Below the pieces are notes generated by a model, which saw only the letters and a list, made by a program, of their open reading frames with translations, ran no database searches and was not told where the DNA came from. Below, one piece after another: positions 1 to 12,950 of a stretch of DNA of 64,000 nucleotides (positions are counted from its first letter, which is position 1; every line of letters starts with the position of its first letter). The stretch comes from Ectobius pallidus (lineage: Eukaryota; Arthropoda; Insecta; Blattodea; Ectobiidae). The position numbers and the translations under genes were made by a program. The stretch spans positions 140,331,686-140,395,685 of the forward strand of contig CAXKWD010000005.1 in assembly GCA_964059195.1 (NCBI GenBank). Reading direction: 5' to 3'.

Positions 1-775
1 TAGAGCAATCTAGTTTGTAATAGGCTATGATTATTATCGGATTTCCGAAAGTACAGAACCCTATTTTACCAGCTGGCATATTAGGGTCATAGGATAAACA
101 CATATACGGAATATACAATACACTACACATACACCCCCGTTATCTCGTCAACTAGGCGACCTAGCGAAATTTTTATAATACACATTACAATTACATATTA
201 CACTTTTGCAAATACATTATTCATGAAACTTAAAAAACCTTTATCACTTTGCTTATTTAAGAAAAGACGATAGATCGGTGTAGTAAAATTAAAATTAAAA
301 TATAATATTAACTGATAACGTTCATGCATAAATAATGGACAATGAAATAAGAGATGCCTAACAGATTGGCTTTCCTCTTTACATTTACGATTTTATGTAA
401 GTATTCACCAAATTTCCCATGCCCTGTTAAGAATTGAGTCACTCTTAATATAGTTTGGAATCAAAAGTGTGCAAGCTATTTTATCTTGCACTTTTGGGAA
501 AAACAAATCTTTCGTTGTGCTTTCGTTATTGGTTTCTTGCCAAATCCGATCCCAATGGCTGTGCATATGTTCTCTTAATGAAGGATAGGGGGTATAAACT
601 ATAGGAAATTTGAGAATTGGAAGGAGCACCTAACTTCGCCAATTCATCTGCTTTCTCATTTCCTACATTTGTCATGTGACCTCGGACCCAGGTTAAACAA
701 ATATTAAGGGTGCTTGTATTTAGTGCGTGTCTATAATGTCAATGGTTAGTGCATCCTTATATTATCATCCCGAGG
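1..775. other. AT-rich DNA, nothing recognised
   Basis: No convincing coding frame, RNA or repeat boundary. The short minus frame at 405-629 has no recognisable domain. Confidence 0.5.
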
Positions 776-1415
776 GCAAGCATTTGATGATTTTGCATCT
801 TTTTTTTATATGAAGGTTAAAAGATGGTTCGGATATATATAAATGTGTATAATTAAATAATTGATCAAATAAGGGCAATTTGTTTTTGCAGTATTTTGCT
901 TTATTTTGCATTTTTCGTAATTTTCAAGAGATAGGTCATTTTTTGGCAATTTTTAGGTTTTTTCTGCATTTTTAGGTCATATTTGGCCCTTATAGATCTT
1001 TTCTGGTATTTTAGGTCATGTTTCAGTGGAGGTAGAGAGGAGCTTTTCCATGTACAAATCGTTACTTTCGGACAACAGACAATCGTTTTTATTTGAGAAT
1101 CGCCAAGTGTTCATAGTTAATTTTAATTCTGGTGTATTGTAAACAGCATAGCAGTTTGTCTTGTAGCAATAAATGTTTTTTTCCCTTTCTTTCTAAAGTC
1201 ACATGTTTGCTAGGGGAAATTTTATGGTCATGCCAGTTCAGAAAGATTGCTTTTAGCAATTCATTACTTTAAAAAACAAAAAATAAGTAATAATGAAAAA
1301 TGTATGGGTCTTTTTTAAAATATTAGGTCATTTTTCACTATTTTTAGGTCATAAATGCATCTATTATTTTGAATTTTTTCACTATTTTATGGTCATTAAA
1401 TGCCTTGCCCTACTC
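776..1415 (+). mobile_element. Dispersed DNA element, copy 1 (hAT-like ends)
   Basis: Begins near GGGCAAGCATTTGATG and ends with AAATGCCTTGCCCT, so the two ends are inverted (GGGCAAG plus CATTT). An inverted second copy lies at 11905-12735, sharing the ends, several AGGTCATTTT-like stretches and the central CAGTGGAGGT block. No coding capacity is seen. The ends resemble short hAT-type elements, but I could not find a clean 8-bp duplication, so the superfamily is uncertain. Confidence 0.55.
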
Positions 1416-3970
1416 ATCATCTACTGCTTGTAAAGCCGAAATGAGTCACTGTTTATGCAAGCACTACTGCTACTATCAATGCACTATTTAACAGCTTCTT
1501 TAATGGCAATGTAATAAGCTATTACGCAACAGCAAAACAAAAGTTGGTAATATTACTTATGATAAGATACAGAGATAACGAACTACTTTCCGAGTAATCA
1601 GTAAATGCTATCTAAGTATATAAGATACAAAAGCAATAAACTGTTACTTCAATAAAAAGCACACTTGTTAATTACATGACCAATACCTAGATAGGCCTAC
1701 ATACATAGGTGCATACAACGTACATTATACATGCATACGTAAGTACATACATAATACATACATTAATAACCTTAATAATAGGTGATCTTGTATTATCGCC
1801 GCGCTCAATTCGTTGACAGTCAACATCAAAGAAGTCGCCGCCGCTTGGAGTAGTTGCCACACTGCACAGTGTTAGTAAACAGAGCGGGAAGATGTAGATG
1901 CAGCAAAACACTTGCGTGGCAATGACATTGAGCAATGAGAGAATTGGCAACACGAATTCAGTCAGCGGTTTCTTTTGAGAAAACCTTTTACAGTAACAAC
2001 AAGCAATGTAATATGCGAACAAAGCGAGCCGCCCGTCAACGTTATGAGTGAGGCGATAATACATAGGAAGTAAAAGGTAACACATTGCAGTGGCGAGCCA
2101 CGGAAGTGCAAAAGGGGCTGAAGCCCACCCCCCTCCCCCAGTCCCCCAGATTAGAACGATTATTCTTTAAATAAAAGTATCATTTTCACTGAAGTTCAAT
2201 TAGTGACAGGAACGCAAGATAGTTTTAAATATTTCACATACAATGTTTTAAATTGTTGATTAGATTAATAATTATTAGCTTTTCACCATTCGTAATAGAG
2301 ATGCGATTACGATTTCAAATGCATTAATTTGAAGCGTCGTTTTACATTCGCCGAATCGAGTTCAAATCCCGTTGCATTAATTTCATTCATCATGCATCAT
2401 CGAAACGATTTAGTATATTTAATGCTGTATATTACTGCAGTAACAAAACCAATGTGAAATTCTCCGTCATTCCGTCGCTCAATAAGCTGACTGAATACCG
2501 TGTTTTTAACTCTCGTTTGCTACAGCGCTTCACATGATCGCTTAAAAAAAACCATTGTTAAACCATGTGGAATATGAATTCTCTTAAAAATTCGCAGACA
2601 GGAAAAGCGTGGATAAGAATCATAAACACTTGAATGTTTCATAAAGGAAAATAACCTTGGACTGTATGGAATTAGAATATCATTCGTAACTTGTCAAATA
2701 TAATATACACCTACAGTTCACACGTTGCTTAGCATGTATGAACAAATGGCTGGGATATTATGCACCTGAATCAACTTCACAACTTTCAGGGGAGTCTGCG
2801 AGAAGTTGGGTAAAATTTAGAAACGATATCCATATTTTTTTTTTCCTTCAAGAAGTCTCAAAATACTATGGTTGGATAATTCTGCACAGTGCTTCTTGAA
2901 AATCTAACATACTAATATTACTGTATTGCTAAATTTATGTGCAGAACCGTGTATGTATTTACAACTATGCTGCTCCGGTAAGTATCCGATTTTTTTAAAC
3001 AAAAACTTACAACAGCAAAAGTTTCGTAAGCAGTAACTTGGAATTCAGAATTATTTGGACAGAAGAGGATAGCTGTTGTTGTCCTTACGTGCATTCAAGA
3101 AGTCGTTAGGTCTCCTCAAAATTCCACGAACTTGAATTTTAGATGAGTGTGAAACATGAAGCAAATGCTAAATATAAAATAAATAATGTTTCTTCAAAAC
3201 AATTTGAGACTATTAAGAGCCAGATCAACTATTTTAGAAACTTTACAACAAACAAATGCACAAAAACCTGGTCACTAATAAGTTACTAAAATAAATGTTC
3301 TTTTATGTGTGTGAGTTATGGGTTAAGTCATTATTTTTCAAGGGAAGTTCATTTTGTGTAATAGGTGAGGGTGGTATTACACTCAAGTGAAGAGGGGCTG
3401 GCAATAGATTAGTGTAGTCAATTTTATTTGCATTGCGAATTGCAAATAATTTTTGTCCACTCCTACAGTGGAAGGAGTACTTACTACAGTGGAAGTGGAA
3501 ATTTGTTTTATCTCATGTACCCTTACGCTTCTGATGTTTAAATTATTGCACTTACTGTTATCTCACAATTATTTTAAAATAGCACAATGTAAGGGTTGTC
3601 ATTTAACACAATTTATTTTGTGAGGAAGCCCATTTCAACCTGAACATGTCATTTTTCTCATCGAGAAAGAAATTTAGAATTGTTTTTGTCGAAACTTTAA
3701 ATTTCAAATCATAACTGCTCCCTTCTCAATTTGACACATTTTAAAGGAGGTTCATGAATAAGAAAAGAGAAAATTAAATAAATGGATAATAGCCAGAATG
3801 AGATATGAACAAGGTAGGAATGGAAAAGAGATAACAGAGAAAATAAAGGAATAAAAAGAATTGAAGGTAAGGAAAGTGGTGAAAAAGGAATTGAAGAGGC
3901 GAACCAGGAAGTGTAAGATAAAAAAAAAGAGAGGAAGAACTGTGAATTGTATTTCAATTTTCCTCTCCTT
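1416..3970. other. Non-coding stretch with one unassigned ORF
   Basis: Mostly AT-rich with no recognised gene. A 132-codon minus frame (1687-2085) is cysteine- and leucine-rich, has no domain I recognise, and includes a repetitive CATAC tract, so it is probably not a gene. CAGTGGCGAGCC at 2091 followed by G/C runs resembles one end of a hAT-type element, but no partner end was found. 3709-3957 is a purine-rich low-complexity tract. Confidence 0.4.
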
Positions 3971-3981
3971 ATGTTTCTAGA

Positions 3982-4365
3982 GTCGGCCGCGGTGGTCTAG
4001 AGGTAGCGTGCCCGCCTCTAGACCCGCAGGGCGCGGGATCAAACCCGGCCGATGGATTTTTCAGGACGTAAAAATCCTGGGCACGGAGTCCTCCGGGAGG
4101 GACTTTAAGCTGGGGGTCCCGTGTCGTAGATTTACGGCACGTAAAAGAACTCCAAGCCTAAATTAGAGCCTCTGGACAAAATTTCTCGGCCCTTTCACGT
4201 CCAAGAAATAGGCTATACTTAGTTACTTGCGAGGCGATGGGCTTACCACCTGTCCCTCTACCCTCTCTCGGAAAATAAGCATATAAAAAATTAGTGTAGG
4301 TAATGAAACCTCCACTTGGAGGCCCCTTCGCCCCACCTGGGGATCATAGGGTACCAGATACAGAT
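3982..4365 (+). mobile_element. tRNA-derived SINE with target-site duplication
   Basis: Flanked by the exact 11-bp direct repeat ATGTTTCTAGA at 3971-3981 and 4366-4376. The 5' part is GC-rich and tRNA-like: GGTCTAGAGGTAGCGTGCC fits an A-box region and GATCAAACCCGG at about 4037-4048 fits a B box. About 310 bp of non-tRNA body follows, ending GGGTACCAGATACAG. The element has no open frame and would depend on a LINE for mobility. The TSD makes the boundaries firm. Confidence 0.82.
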
Positions 4366-4376
4366 ATGTTTCTAGA

Positions 4377-5159
4377 AGTTAAATTGTTAGAAGAAATTAA
4401 ATTAAAAACAAAAAACAAACACACGTTCGGTTGCAAGTACCGCGTCTTTTTGGCATCAGTATTTCTATAACTCATTGCGATTTGGGTGTTACGCGTGGTG
4501 ATATACCCTTGTATAATAAGGCAAGTCGTATAATATTGTTCACACTCATTATGCAAACGGTGAAGCCAGATGATTAGGACAAACCAGGGATATGCTAGAA
4601 GTAAAAAGATGGGATTTTAACACAGAAGAGACAGGCGGAATAATTTTCGCTATCAAATGAGCTGAATGTGATAACTTATGCGTGTGTCAAAGCTCCTAGA
4701 AAATAAAATGGTAACGCTATTATTCTTTGAATAAAATGGCCTACGTATCTCTGAATCTGTTCCATTTTTCTATTCCAGCAGAGTTGTTGCTAGATAGTCC
4801 TAACCTTCCAACAGTAATGGAAATTAGGCTACGCATTGCTGAAATAGGGGCACCTGTGCCCAGGCCCGACGAGAGGGAGGAGCAGCGGCCGACCAGGTTT
4901 TATTTTTACTTTCTAAATTTACTATATAATAAAATTGGTTATAAGTGAATAAAAAGCTGTCGTATAACGGTGACACGGAATTATCAGTTAATCTGAAACG
5001 GATTATTTTTTTAAGAAAAATTGCTGTTTTTTAAAAGTAGAAGCAGAAATCCTTTTGGACTCAACAGTAACGTTCGTCATTTAAAATCATAATTTTCAAA
5101 AGATTAAACTGGTTCATACAGATAAAATTGTTCCTAATTATAACATTTTAATGTATTTT
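4377..5159. other. Non-coding, nothing recognised
   Basis: AT-rich. The 73-codon plus frame at 4727-4948 has no domain signature and is probably chance. Confidence 0.4.
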
Positions 5160-5380
5160 CTGTTTCGTGCCCGGCATCAGTTAAGCGATTTGGTCCAAAA
5201 TCAATAGGCTTCGTCCCATGGGCGTTATAAATGGTATACTAAGTTTTATGAAAATCCGATAAAGCGTATTTGAGTTATCGCGCTTACAGACACACAGACA
5301 GACAGACAGACAGACAGTACTGTCTACCAGACAATCTCATAAAGTATCGGTACCATTCTGGCACTTAATTATGTAATATC
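5160..5380. repeat. Repeat fragment with (CAGA)n tract
   Basis: A block reading TTTCGTGCCCGGCATCAG through ATCGCGCTTACAGACAC, followed by a (CAGA)n microsatellite at about 5288-5318. A block of this kind ending in CAGA repeats is a common dispersed repeat tail in arthropods. No boundaries or coding frame are visible. Confidence 0.4.
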
Positions 5381-6189
5381 ATTACATAATCTTTTTGTTG
5401 CATACATTAAAGGGCGAGTTGGGTAGTGAATTTAACATTTGACAGGGGCCCGGGAATATTTGTCCCTGGGGCCCTGCCTGTGCCAAAAGAATGTACAGAA
5501 TTGAAGTAAAACAACTGCAAGTAAAAAAAAATGAAAGAGGCGGATACAAAGCTTTGCTCAAGGTGCGAAGTGCTTGAAATAGGGGTCAGTATATATAATT
5601 TTCTTGTTTTTATTTTTGTTAGACCTTTGCGATATCGTACTCAACTGATTAAAACTTACTTGTAATGGTACGTTTACTGCTATTGTACTTTATTTGTTCG
5701 TGTCATTATTCATGTTTTTATTTCATATGAAGAATCTTATTGTTTTTGCTTAAACCTATAATAAGTTTGTTTTTGAAATCTATTATAAATGTTGGCTTAC
5801 AAATTTTCTGCCTGTTCACTAACATAGACATACATATTCTTTCATAAGCCTACTTGGCCTACTTGTTACATAAATTATGTAAAAATTATGTAGTATGATT
5901 GAACTGACCCCGAACACGAGCTATGCTCATGCGGGGTAAACAATAAACCCTTTGTGATTGTAACAATTGTGTTCATATTATTTGTATTTGTATTTGTAAT
6001 AATTTGTATTTTTGTAATTTGTATAAAAAAAAGTGCACGTAGAATATTGACATTGTTACAGAGAAGCTACCATCGTATCTCAGATCCAACGGTATAGATC
6101 AATTAAAATTACCTACAATTTAATTACCTACCATACTTATGTTTTATATTTACTGTACTACATTCACTAGTCCACTCCCTGTGTTTATT
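5381..6189. other. Non-coding, nothing recognised
   Basis: AT-rich, with short TTTGTAATTTG-type simple repeats around 5975-6025. No gene seen. Confidence 0.4.
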
Positions 6190-6835
6190 AGACCAAATTC
6201 TTAAGTTTTCCACACCTCTTTACTTGGCTCCCCGGTTTACGTTTCTATCCTCCTACCATAATCGTGGTACACGTTCCCAGCACAACTCTCTGTTATCAAT
6301 TCCTAGTCATCATTCAACCTCGTATTATTCTTACTCAATCACATTCTTACTCAATCACCATGGCCACAGCCCATTCTTGGAATTCCTTGTCACAAGATAT
6401 CAGGGGTAGTCGGAGTATACACTCTTTAAAATCTGCGCTTATTAAACAATTATTGTCCGCTGAACAGAACTAGCTCTTTGTAGTCACTCCATGTCTCATT
6501 GTACATAGCATTACTTAATCTTCTTATAACTTACATATAACTGCTTATAACTTTATTTAATAAACTTATAAAGTTTCATTATAACTTAATTTGACATTTT
6601 CCTTGTTTTGCTTGTAACATTATTTCTTCTTTAATGAAACTTAGGCTTTTTAATTAATTAATTAATTATTATGAATAGCCTTAACCTAAGTCTTAGTATT
6701 AGTCATTAGTCTCTTATCCATTACTTTGTTATTAATGTAAATCTACATTGTATATATTTTCAACCTGGTTGAGTGGCAGAGAAGGCCAGGCAAAATAAAT
6801 CATTTACTACTACTACTACTATTACTACATTATAC
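6190..6835 (+). mobile_element. LINE 3' end (ORF2 C-terminus plus 3' UTR)
   Basis: Two overlapping plus frames (6224-6409 and 6264-6473) together give a LINE ORF2 C-terminus. SHHSTSYYSYSITFL is followed, after a frameshift near 6340, by SWNSLSQDIRGSRSIHSLKS and ALIKQLL; the WNSLP-x-xIR pattern is typical of the end of non-LTR retrotransposon RT proteins. The 3' UTR carries the insect-LINE-like phrase AACCTGGTTGAGTGGCAGAG and ends in a (TACTAC)n tract at about 6808-6828. The element is 5'-truncated, with only the last ~80 codons present. No TSD was identified. Confidence 0.7.
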
Positions 6836-9002
6836 GAGTACATTCAACATATTTTGGATTTCGGTATACTGTAGTAATATGAAGGTTTTAACACGAAACT
6901 GCAGGAAAGTAAGAGATGCTAGATGCGGAGATAGCTGGTTCGTAGTGGATGAGGGTGAGAATGGTAGCAACTTGTTCTGATGGATGAGATTTATTCCTAT
7001 ACGGTATCCAGATCCGATCTCTGGCTAATGTAATATAGCCTCCGTCAAAACATGGGCTTTAGAGCTATATATGAGCGAATTAAGGCCTTCTAGTGTATCT
7101 TAACCCTCAGCAATCTGACCATTTCGCATTTATTGTTAGCGTGGATTTCAAAGAGAAGCAACAGTCTGTCGTCTGAGAAAGTGACAAGTATAGTTAAATT
7201 CGGTTTAAGAAAGAATCAAAGTTAAGAAATCGTGCAGGACAAAAATCAGTGATTATTTCGATCAAGGTACGTAGCCTAACTATTGTTATCGCGGTATTTT
7301 TTTCAAAATTATTCTTTTTTACAAGTTTTACTGTGTTATTTTGTACATATTCGATCATCCGAACAAATCGAAAATCCGAACCGCCCTCTGTACCAATTAG
7401 TTCGAACAGCTGACTTTCCATTGTTCATCTAAAGCTTCCTTTAATGTACCGGCTTAAAAATTAATGCAATATACCAGCTTATCACTGAACAGATTAGCTA
7501 GAATAATTTTACCTCATATTTCTAAGAAAGTTAAGAACAATAGCCATATGACTCTCATACAGCATCAGTTAGTTTGTAAATTACTCTTCTCTATTTTCTT
7601 GAGGAGATTATTGTTTTTAAAATAATAAACCGTAGTGTATATTATAAGGATTTTTTCCATCAGCTAAACACGGTTTTCTGTTAGATAACGACTTCTGTAT
7701 AATCAAAGAATGCGAGAAATGCCGCTTTGTCCGACATTTCCTAGGTTTCTTAGAGTTACTGTATTTTCCCATGAATATGATAAAGATTGAATCTAGGTAA
7801 TGAAGAAGAATTTTAGCTACATGTACATGGATAATTTTTGTTTTAAAATTCTCTGGTATCGTTAAAACTGCACGCTGAGGTTTAATATTTCTGGAATGTG
7901 TGTTCGCCATTGCTCCGAATTACTCTTACGGATTTTTCTTAACTGCATCCGGGGTTATATACTGGTGGACTCATAATATATTAATTTTATCCCCCGAAAT
8001 AGGTGCAATACTTTGTTTGTGATCTTGAAAGATAAATATTATAATTTTGTTCATGATACTATCCGTCGTACATTCATTCAGCAAGAAAGATGAATCAGCA
8101 GGCAGTGGATTTAGGCTTAACTTATCTTTGTAGCTGATTAATCGTTCCTCGTACGGGTAAAATAGTTATTTATGATACAAGGGCTAAAAGAAGGATTTTT
8201 TTTTGCGAGTAGGTATGCACGAGTAAGTCATACGTAGCCTACTTTTCTCGTGTGCTTATTATTATCTAGTAAAAAAAATCGGGTCGTGGAATGCCACGCG
8301 ACAGAAGTGAAACTTGGATTTTTTTAATTTTGAATTGTTGGATTTTTAATTTTGTATCTTTGATTTTTTTAAATTTTGGAATTTTGGCTTTTTTTTATTT
8401 TTATTTGTTTTTTAAATTTTTTACTTTTTTATTTTTAAATTTTGGATTTTTTATTTTTAAACTTTTGATTTTTGGATTTTCAATTTTGAATTTTTGGACT
8501 TTTTAAATTTTTTATTTCGGATTATGGATCTTTTTTTTTAAATTTTGGACTACATCTTAAGCCTAATCATTGAGGTGATTGTTTTCTGTGCAGTCCGTCA
8601 CAGCCCCACTACTTTCGTGACGATTTTGTTCGTAACGCAACTTTGGGTTAGCTCTCGATTTACTCCTAGCGCGCCTAAAAAAGTTTCATTAAAAAACTTG
8701 GGCAGTTTTTTGGCATCTAAACCGCAGCACGCATCAAAAGAGCACAAAGGCAAGTGTTATGTAGATTTACTGTACGTTAGAGAATCCTGTGCCTTGGAAA
8801 TGGCGATCCTTGTAAAATTATTAGTCATTTGACTAGTCATTCTCCGAGTCGAGAATATTACTACTACAGCTCTAAGGAGGCGAAAGAAAGTAAAATCGCA
8901 GTTCTCAATAACATTTATCGAACGAGAACTTCAAGAAACGGCATTCAGCTGAAAGCCCACCACCCTTCTAATAAAATAAGATGTTTGAACAATGATCTTC
9001 TA
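6836..9002. other. Non-coding, includes T-rich simple repeat
   Basis: No recognised gene. 8315-8550 is a degenerate repeat built on ATTTTTGGATTTTT and TTTTAAATTTT, which creates a phenylalanine/leucine-rich false frame. Other small frames here lack domains. Confidence 0.45.
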
Positions 9003-9611
9003 CAGGGACGTTGCCAGGGAGGCCCAAGGGACCTGCCTCCCTAAGAATTAAAAAAATAAGTGAAGAAAATGCAGCAATTGAATACGGTAAATAAGTTAGG
9101 ACCATTCAATAAAAAAAGGTTTATTTTCTCAAATTAAATTGTGTCGTTTTAATTGTATATAACCTTAGCTTAAAACAGCTTTTTAGCATGTTGTATATTG
9201 TTTATTTTTCTGTTGACTGTCACGAATTGTTTACATAAAATAAGTTATTGCTTAAGCTAAATGTAAAATAATACATAGGTTAAATATGTAGCCCCTTTTC
9301 ATTTCACTAAAATTAAGATGTAGGTCTACTTATCAACTAGTATTCTTAAATAGTGTTTTAGACCTGTCCTTCTGGCATTTTATAATAGACTAACAGTACT
9401 TTCAACAGTTATAAAATTAAGTTTTAAAATTTCATTTCAATGCTCTTTTTTTTACAAAATATTATTTGGGAACAGTAAAAAGTGCGGTAGGCCTACGTGT
9501 TTAAAAATAGCTATTTTATTTGTAGTTGAAAATGGACATTAAAATGAAATTTCAAGACTCAATTTTAGAAAATGGGGCTCCTGCCGAATCAAAATCCTGG
9601 CTACGTCTTTG
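9003..9611. mobile_element. Non-autonomous hAT-type element
   Basis: Ends are CAGGGACGTTGCCAGG on the left and, read in reverse, CAAAGACGTAGCCAGG on the right. They are flanked by ATCTTCTA (8995-9002) and ATCTTCTC (9612-9619), a 7-of-8 match. CAG-starting inverted ends with 8-bp duplications are the hAT signature. The 609-bp interior has no open frame. Confidence 0.75.
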
Positions 9612-11287
9612 ATCTTCTCGAATATATTAGCATTCCATAATGCACGGGCGGTTGAAGAGAAGAACAATCGGTTTTTATCAAAACCGAATGCACGTGCTTT
9701 ATTAAACAGAAGGCGTTCAGTCCTTTAACTTCATAAACTGGGCCATGTGAGACAATACAATTAGTCTAACTACAATGTAATGATCCACAAACCTTCGATA
9801 TCGAAGTATGTCACAAAATTATGTCGTTCAATGCCATAAGTCACAATCGGATCATACTGATGTCAGCAATGTCGAGTTAAGAAATCCCAAAAGAAGCTAA
9901 ATAAACAAATACTTTATTCCGTCAGCATACAAGGTCTTATATTATTGTTAGCCTTGTATTTGTTACTGTAATTTAATATCACAATTATGTCGATCATAGA
10001 AGTTTGATTACATTGTATAAAACCATTACAAAGTATTACAGAGTATTTACACATTAATTTAGGGCCAAGTCGTTCCTTACATTTGAGTTCATAAATGTTC
10101 ATTATATAATTCTGTATAACAATTTACACTGTACATTAAAGAAATATGTATACGCAAATAACATTTCACAATATAATGACTGCACGAAATAAAACTAGCC
10201 TACTGTACATGTATACTGTATGTACAGGCTTGACTCATAAATAATTTATTTCTTAGAAATTGTAAATCAATTCCCCATAAGCTGAGACGGTTTCCTTCAA
10301 ATGAACAAAGAATCAGAGAGAGGTTCATAAAAACATTTAAACTTGTCAAAATCGGTCAGAAATAATCCAAGAACTAAGAGACTTTTCAATATCAGAGATT
10401 ATCGCCCATCGTATGTGTCTCCCAGGAAATGAAAATCAATTGGATGAAAACCGGTGAGAAGTAACTCAGTTTTCTGGATTTTAATCTATTCTTAAGACAT
10501 TTTCGAATTTAGTAGAAGTAATAAACCTTAAGCAATTCTGCCATGATTTATTACTTTCCGAAGGCACTTTCCTCAAAATGTACTTAAATAAGTACTTAAA
10601 TAAGTATTTTAGCTTCTTTCATTCTCCTCTTCTCGGCAGTTAAAGAAAAAGAAATTGAAGTCAAATAAATAAAATAATCGATTTGCCCAAAAACCAACAT
10701 TTAATATTACTAAAATAAAATTCAATCAAGTCTTTAGTTAATCGAAAACCCTAATTTACCAGCAATAACTCATTTCATGCTCTTCATCGACCACTAATCG
10801 AACTTTGTTCTTTATTCACATTAGTGTCAGAGACATCAGGATTTTTTCTCCTGACCCATGAGACCAAATTATAAATCTGTACGCAATACGTAAGTCATAA
10901 CCTAATCCTCTAACTATTATTTTAAGGCTTAATTTTCAGGAAAGCATACCAAATTAGGGCCAAGTGTCAAGTACCATGACGATTCCATGATCACAAATTA
11001 CCGGCAAACGAAAGAGTAAAACAATTAAATTCTATTTTATTTCGTATAGTGTCCCTTAAGAAACTATAGTAATCAGAGCAACAATGTAAAGAATTATGGT
11101 TACAAGTCACTAGCAACTGCTAGGAGACACCAGTATTGCATGCATGATCAAATTACGTAACATGTTAGTTTTATTTTCACGCACCTATTGGGAAGTACGA
11201 GGAAAGACGGAATATGAGTCGTCTTACAATTTTATACCAAGAACTATGGTAGTGGGAAAATTAAATACACAATTTCCCCCGCATTCA
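9612..11287. other. Non-coding, nothing recognised
   Basis: AT-rich. The small frames at 9914-10102 and 11144-11353 have no domains. Confidence 0.45.
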
Positions 11288-11295
11288 CACATAAG

Positions 11296-11543
11296 CAGAG
11301 GCGTAACGAGGGGGGTTTGGGGGTTTGAACCCCCCCCCCCCCCCATTGATTAAAAAAAGGAAAATTGTACAATTTTTTTAAGTCTGCTTATAAATTACTT
11401 AATATGAGTATAAAGCGTGGGAAGCTTAAAACTCGATATTGTGCATCTTAATTTTTAAAAATTTCCGGGGGAGGACCCCCGAATCCCCCTCTCCCTTGGG
11501 GGTATTCCATATGGTTCATATGGTCGGCCTGGTTACGCCTATG
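11296..11543. mobile_element. hAT-type MITE, 248 bp
   Basis: Inverted ends CAGAGGCGTAAC and (reverse) CATAGGCGTAAC, flanked by exact 8-bp copies of CACATAAG at 11288-11295 and 11544-11551. The interior has a long C run facing G-rich sequence near the left end. No coding capacity. Confidence 0.85.
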
Positions 11544-11904
11544 CACATAAGCAGTCCAAAACCACTTAAACAAAAACCAAGGAGCAACTTGATTGGATTT
11601 GAAATTTTCCTTGTCACACTTCTAGAATCACAAATTCTGTCAGCTCGTCTGGCCATAGGCTGTACTTTCTTCTTTTTCTTTCACTATTTTCCCAATACCC
11701 ACCGGGAAGGGATCAATATTGAAAACGGATAACATGTAAGTTATTCAGACACGACATGGACGGACTTCCTGGTGTTTTTTCAGCAAGACACAAACGTTTA
11801 TAGAAAAAAAAGACATGAATTGTTTGGGGTAGGTATTAAGAAAATTCCAATCCTTCTTTCGCCTTTGCGAGTGGGAAAACCCCCCAAAATATGCAGGCAG
11901 TAGG

Positions 11905-12735
11905 GCAAGGCATTTAATGACCAAAAATAGCGAAAAACACATAATAAAAATGCATTTATGATCTAAAAATTATTAAAATAAAAAAGGCCAAAAAATTATG
12001 CACTATCTTTTGTAATCAGTTTCTACAAGTAATGAGTTGATTTTAGAGAAGAATTTAATGGATGACAGGGTTATAATTATTTCGATTTACAATATAAAAC
12101 ACTCTTATTTTGTTAGTGACTGAAATAAGCAAATTAATGCTACTTAGACACTCTTTGCGAAAAAATTATTAACTTCTATCCGAACTGGCACTACCCTTCA
12201 AATTGTCCGTAGCAAACAGATGTCATTTGAAATGAAATAAAATAAAATAAATCTTTACTGCGAGAACACAAATTGCAGTGGCTGTTTACAATAAATTATA
12301 TTGAAATGAAGGATGAAAACTTGGCGGAGAATCTCAAATCAAAAAAAGGCAATTGTCTGAATGAATTATATGTACCGTACCTCCACTGGAGGTTTTCTTG
12401 GAAACGTGGTAGAGTTCAAAACGCACGTAGATCTATTCCTTAAAAATATCAGTTATGCTGCAAGTCTGCTTTGTTTCCTGTGGTTGTTTTGCTTATAAAG
12501 TTGTAATAGACAATCATTAAAAACAGAAATAATAATAAAAAAATAAAAAAAATATAACGCCAAAAAGGTCTCAAATGCCAAAAAAATCTATCTCTGGAAA
12601 ATGACCAAAACTACCAAACAATTCCAAAACAAATTTCCCTTATTTAACCAATTAATTTGCTATCCATATTTGTATATATTCGAGCAATCTTTCAACCTTC
12701 ATATAAAGAAGATGCAAAATCATCAATTGCAATCA
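11905..12735 (-). mobile_element. Dispersed DNA element, copy 2 (inverted relative to 776-1415)
   Basis: Read in reverse it follows copy 1: GATGATTTTGCATCTT, TATATGAAGGTT, the CTCCACTGGAGG block at 12392 and the terminal TAGGGCAAGGCATTTAATG. It is longer than copy 1, and its right edge lacks the clean GGGCAAG end, so that end has decayed. No coding frame. Confidence 0.55.
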
Positions 12736-12950
12736 CTTTAGCGCCCACGATCTCGCGAATAAGTCCCAGAGAGTGACATCCAGTCCATTACTCATATACT
12801 GCTTACATTAAATTCTTGTTTCAATTTCGCTTAAACACAAGAAGAAATTCCTCAATGCCAATAAATCTTGTTTGAGGATTGACAGGGCTCATCAAGGTAA
12901 ACATAAAGTGAGCAAAAATAATACTAATACCACAAACATATTTTTAAAAA

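Noticed and set aside
1687..2085. 132-codon minus ORF
   Set aside because: No domain; its start lies in a CATAC-type simple repeat and it has no splice or homology support that I can see.
8291..8506. 71-codon hydrophobic ORF, possible membrane protein
   Set aside because: Created by a T-rich simple repeat (TTTTTGGATTTTT-like).
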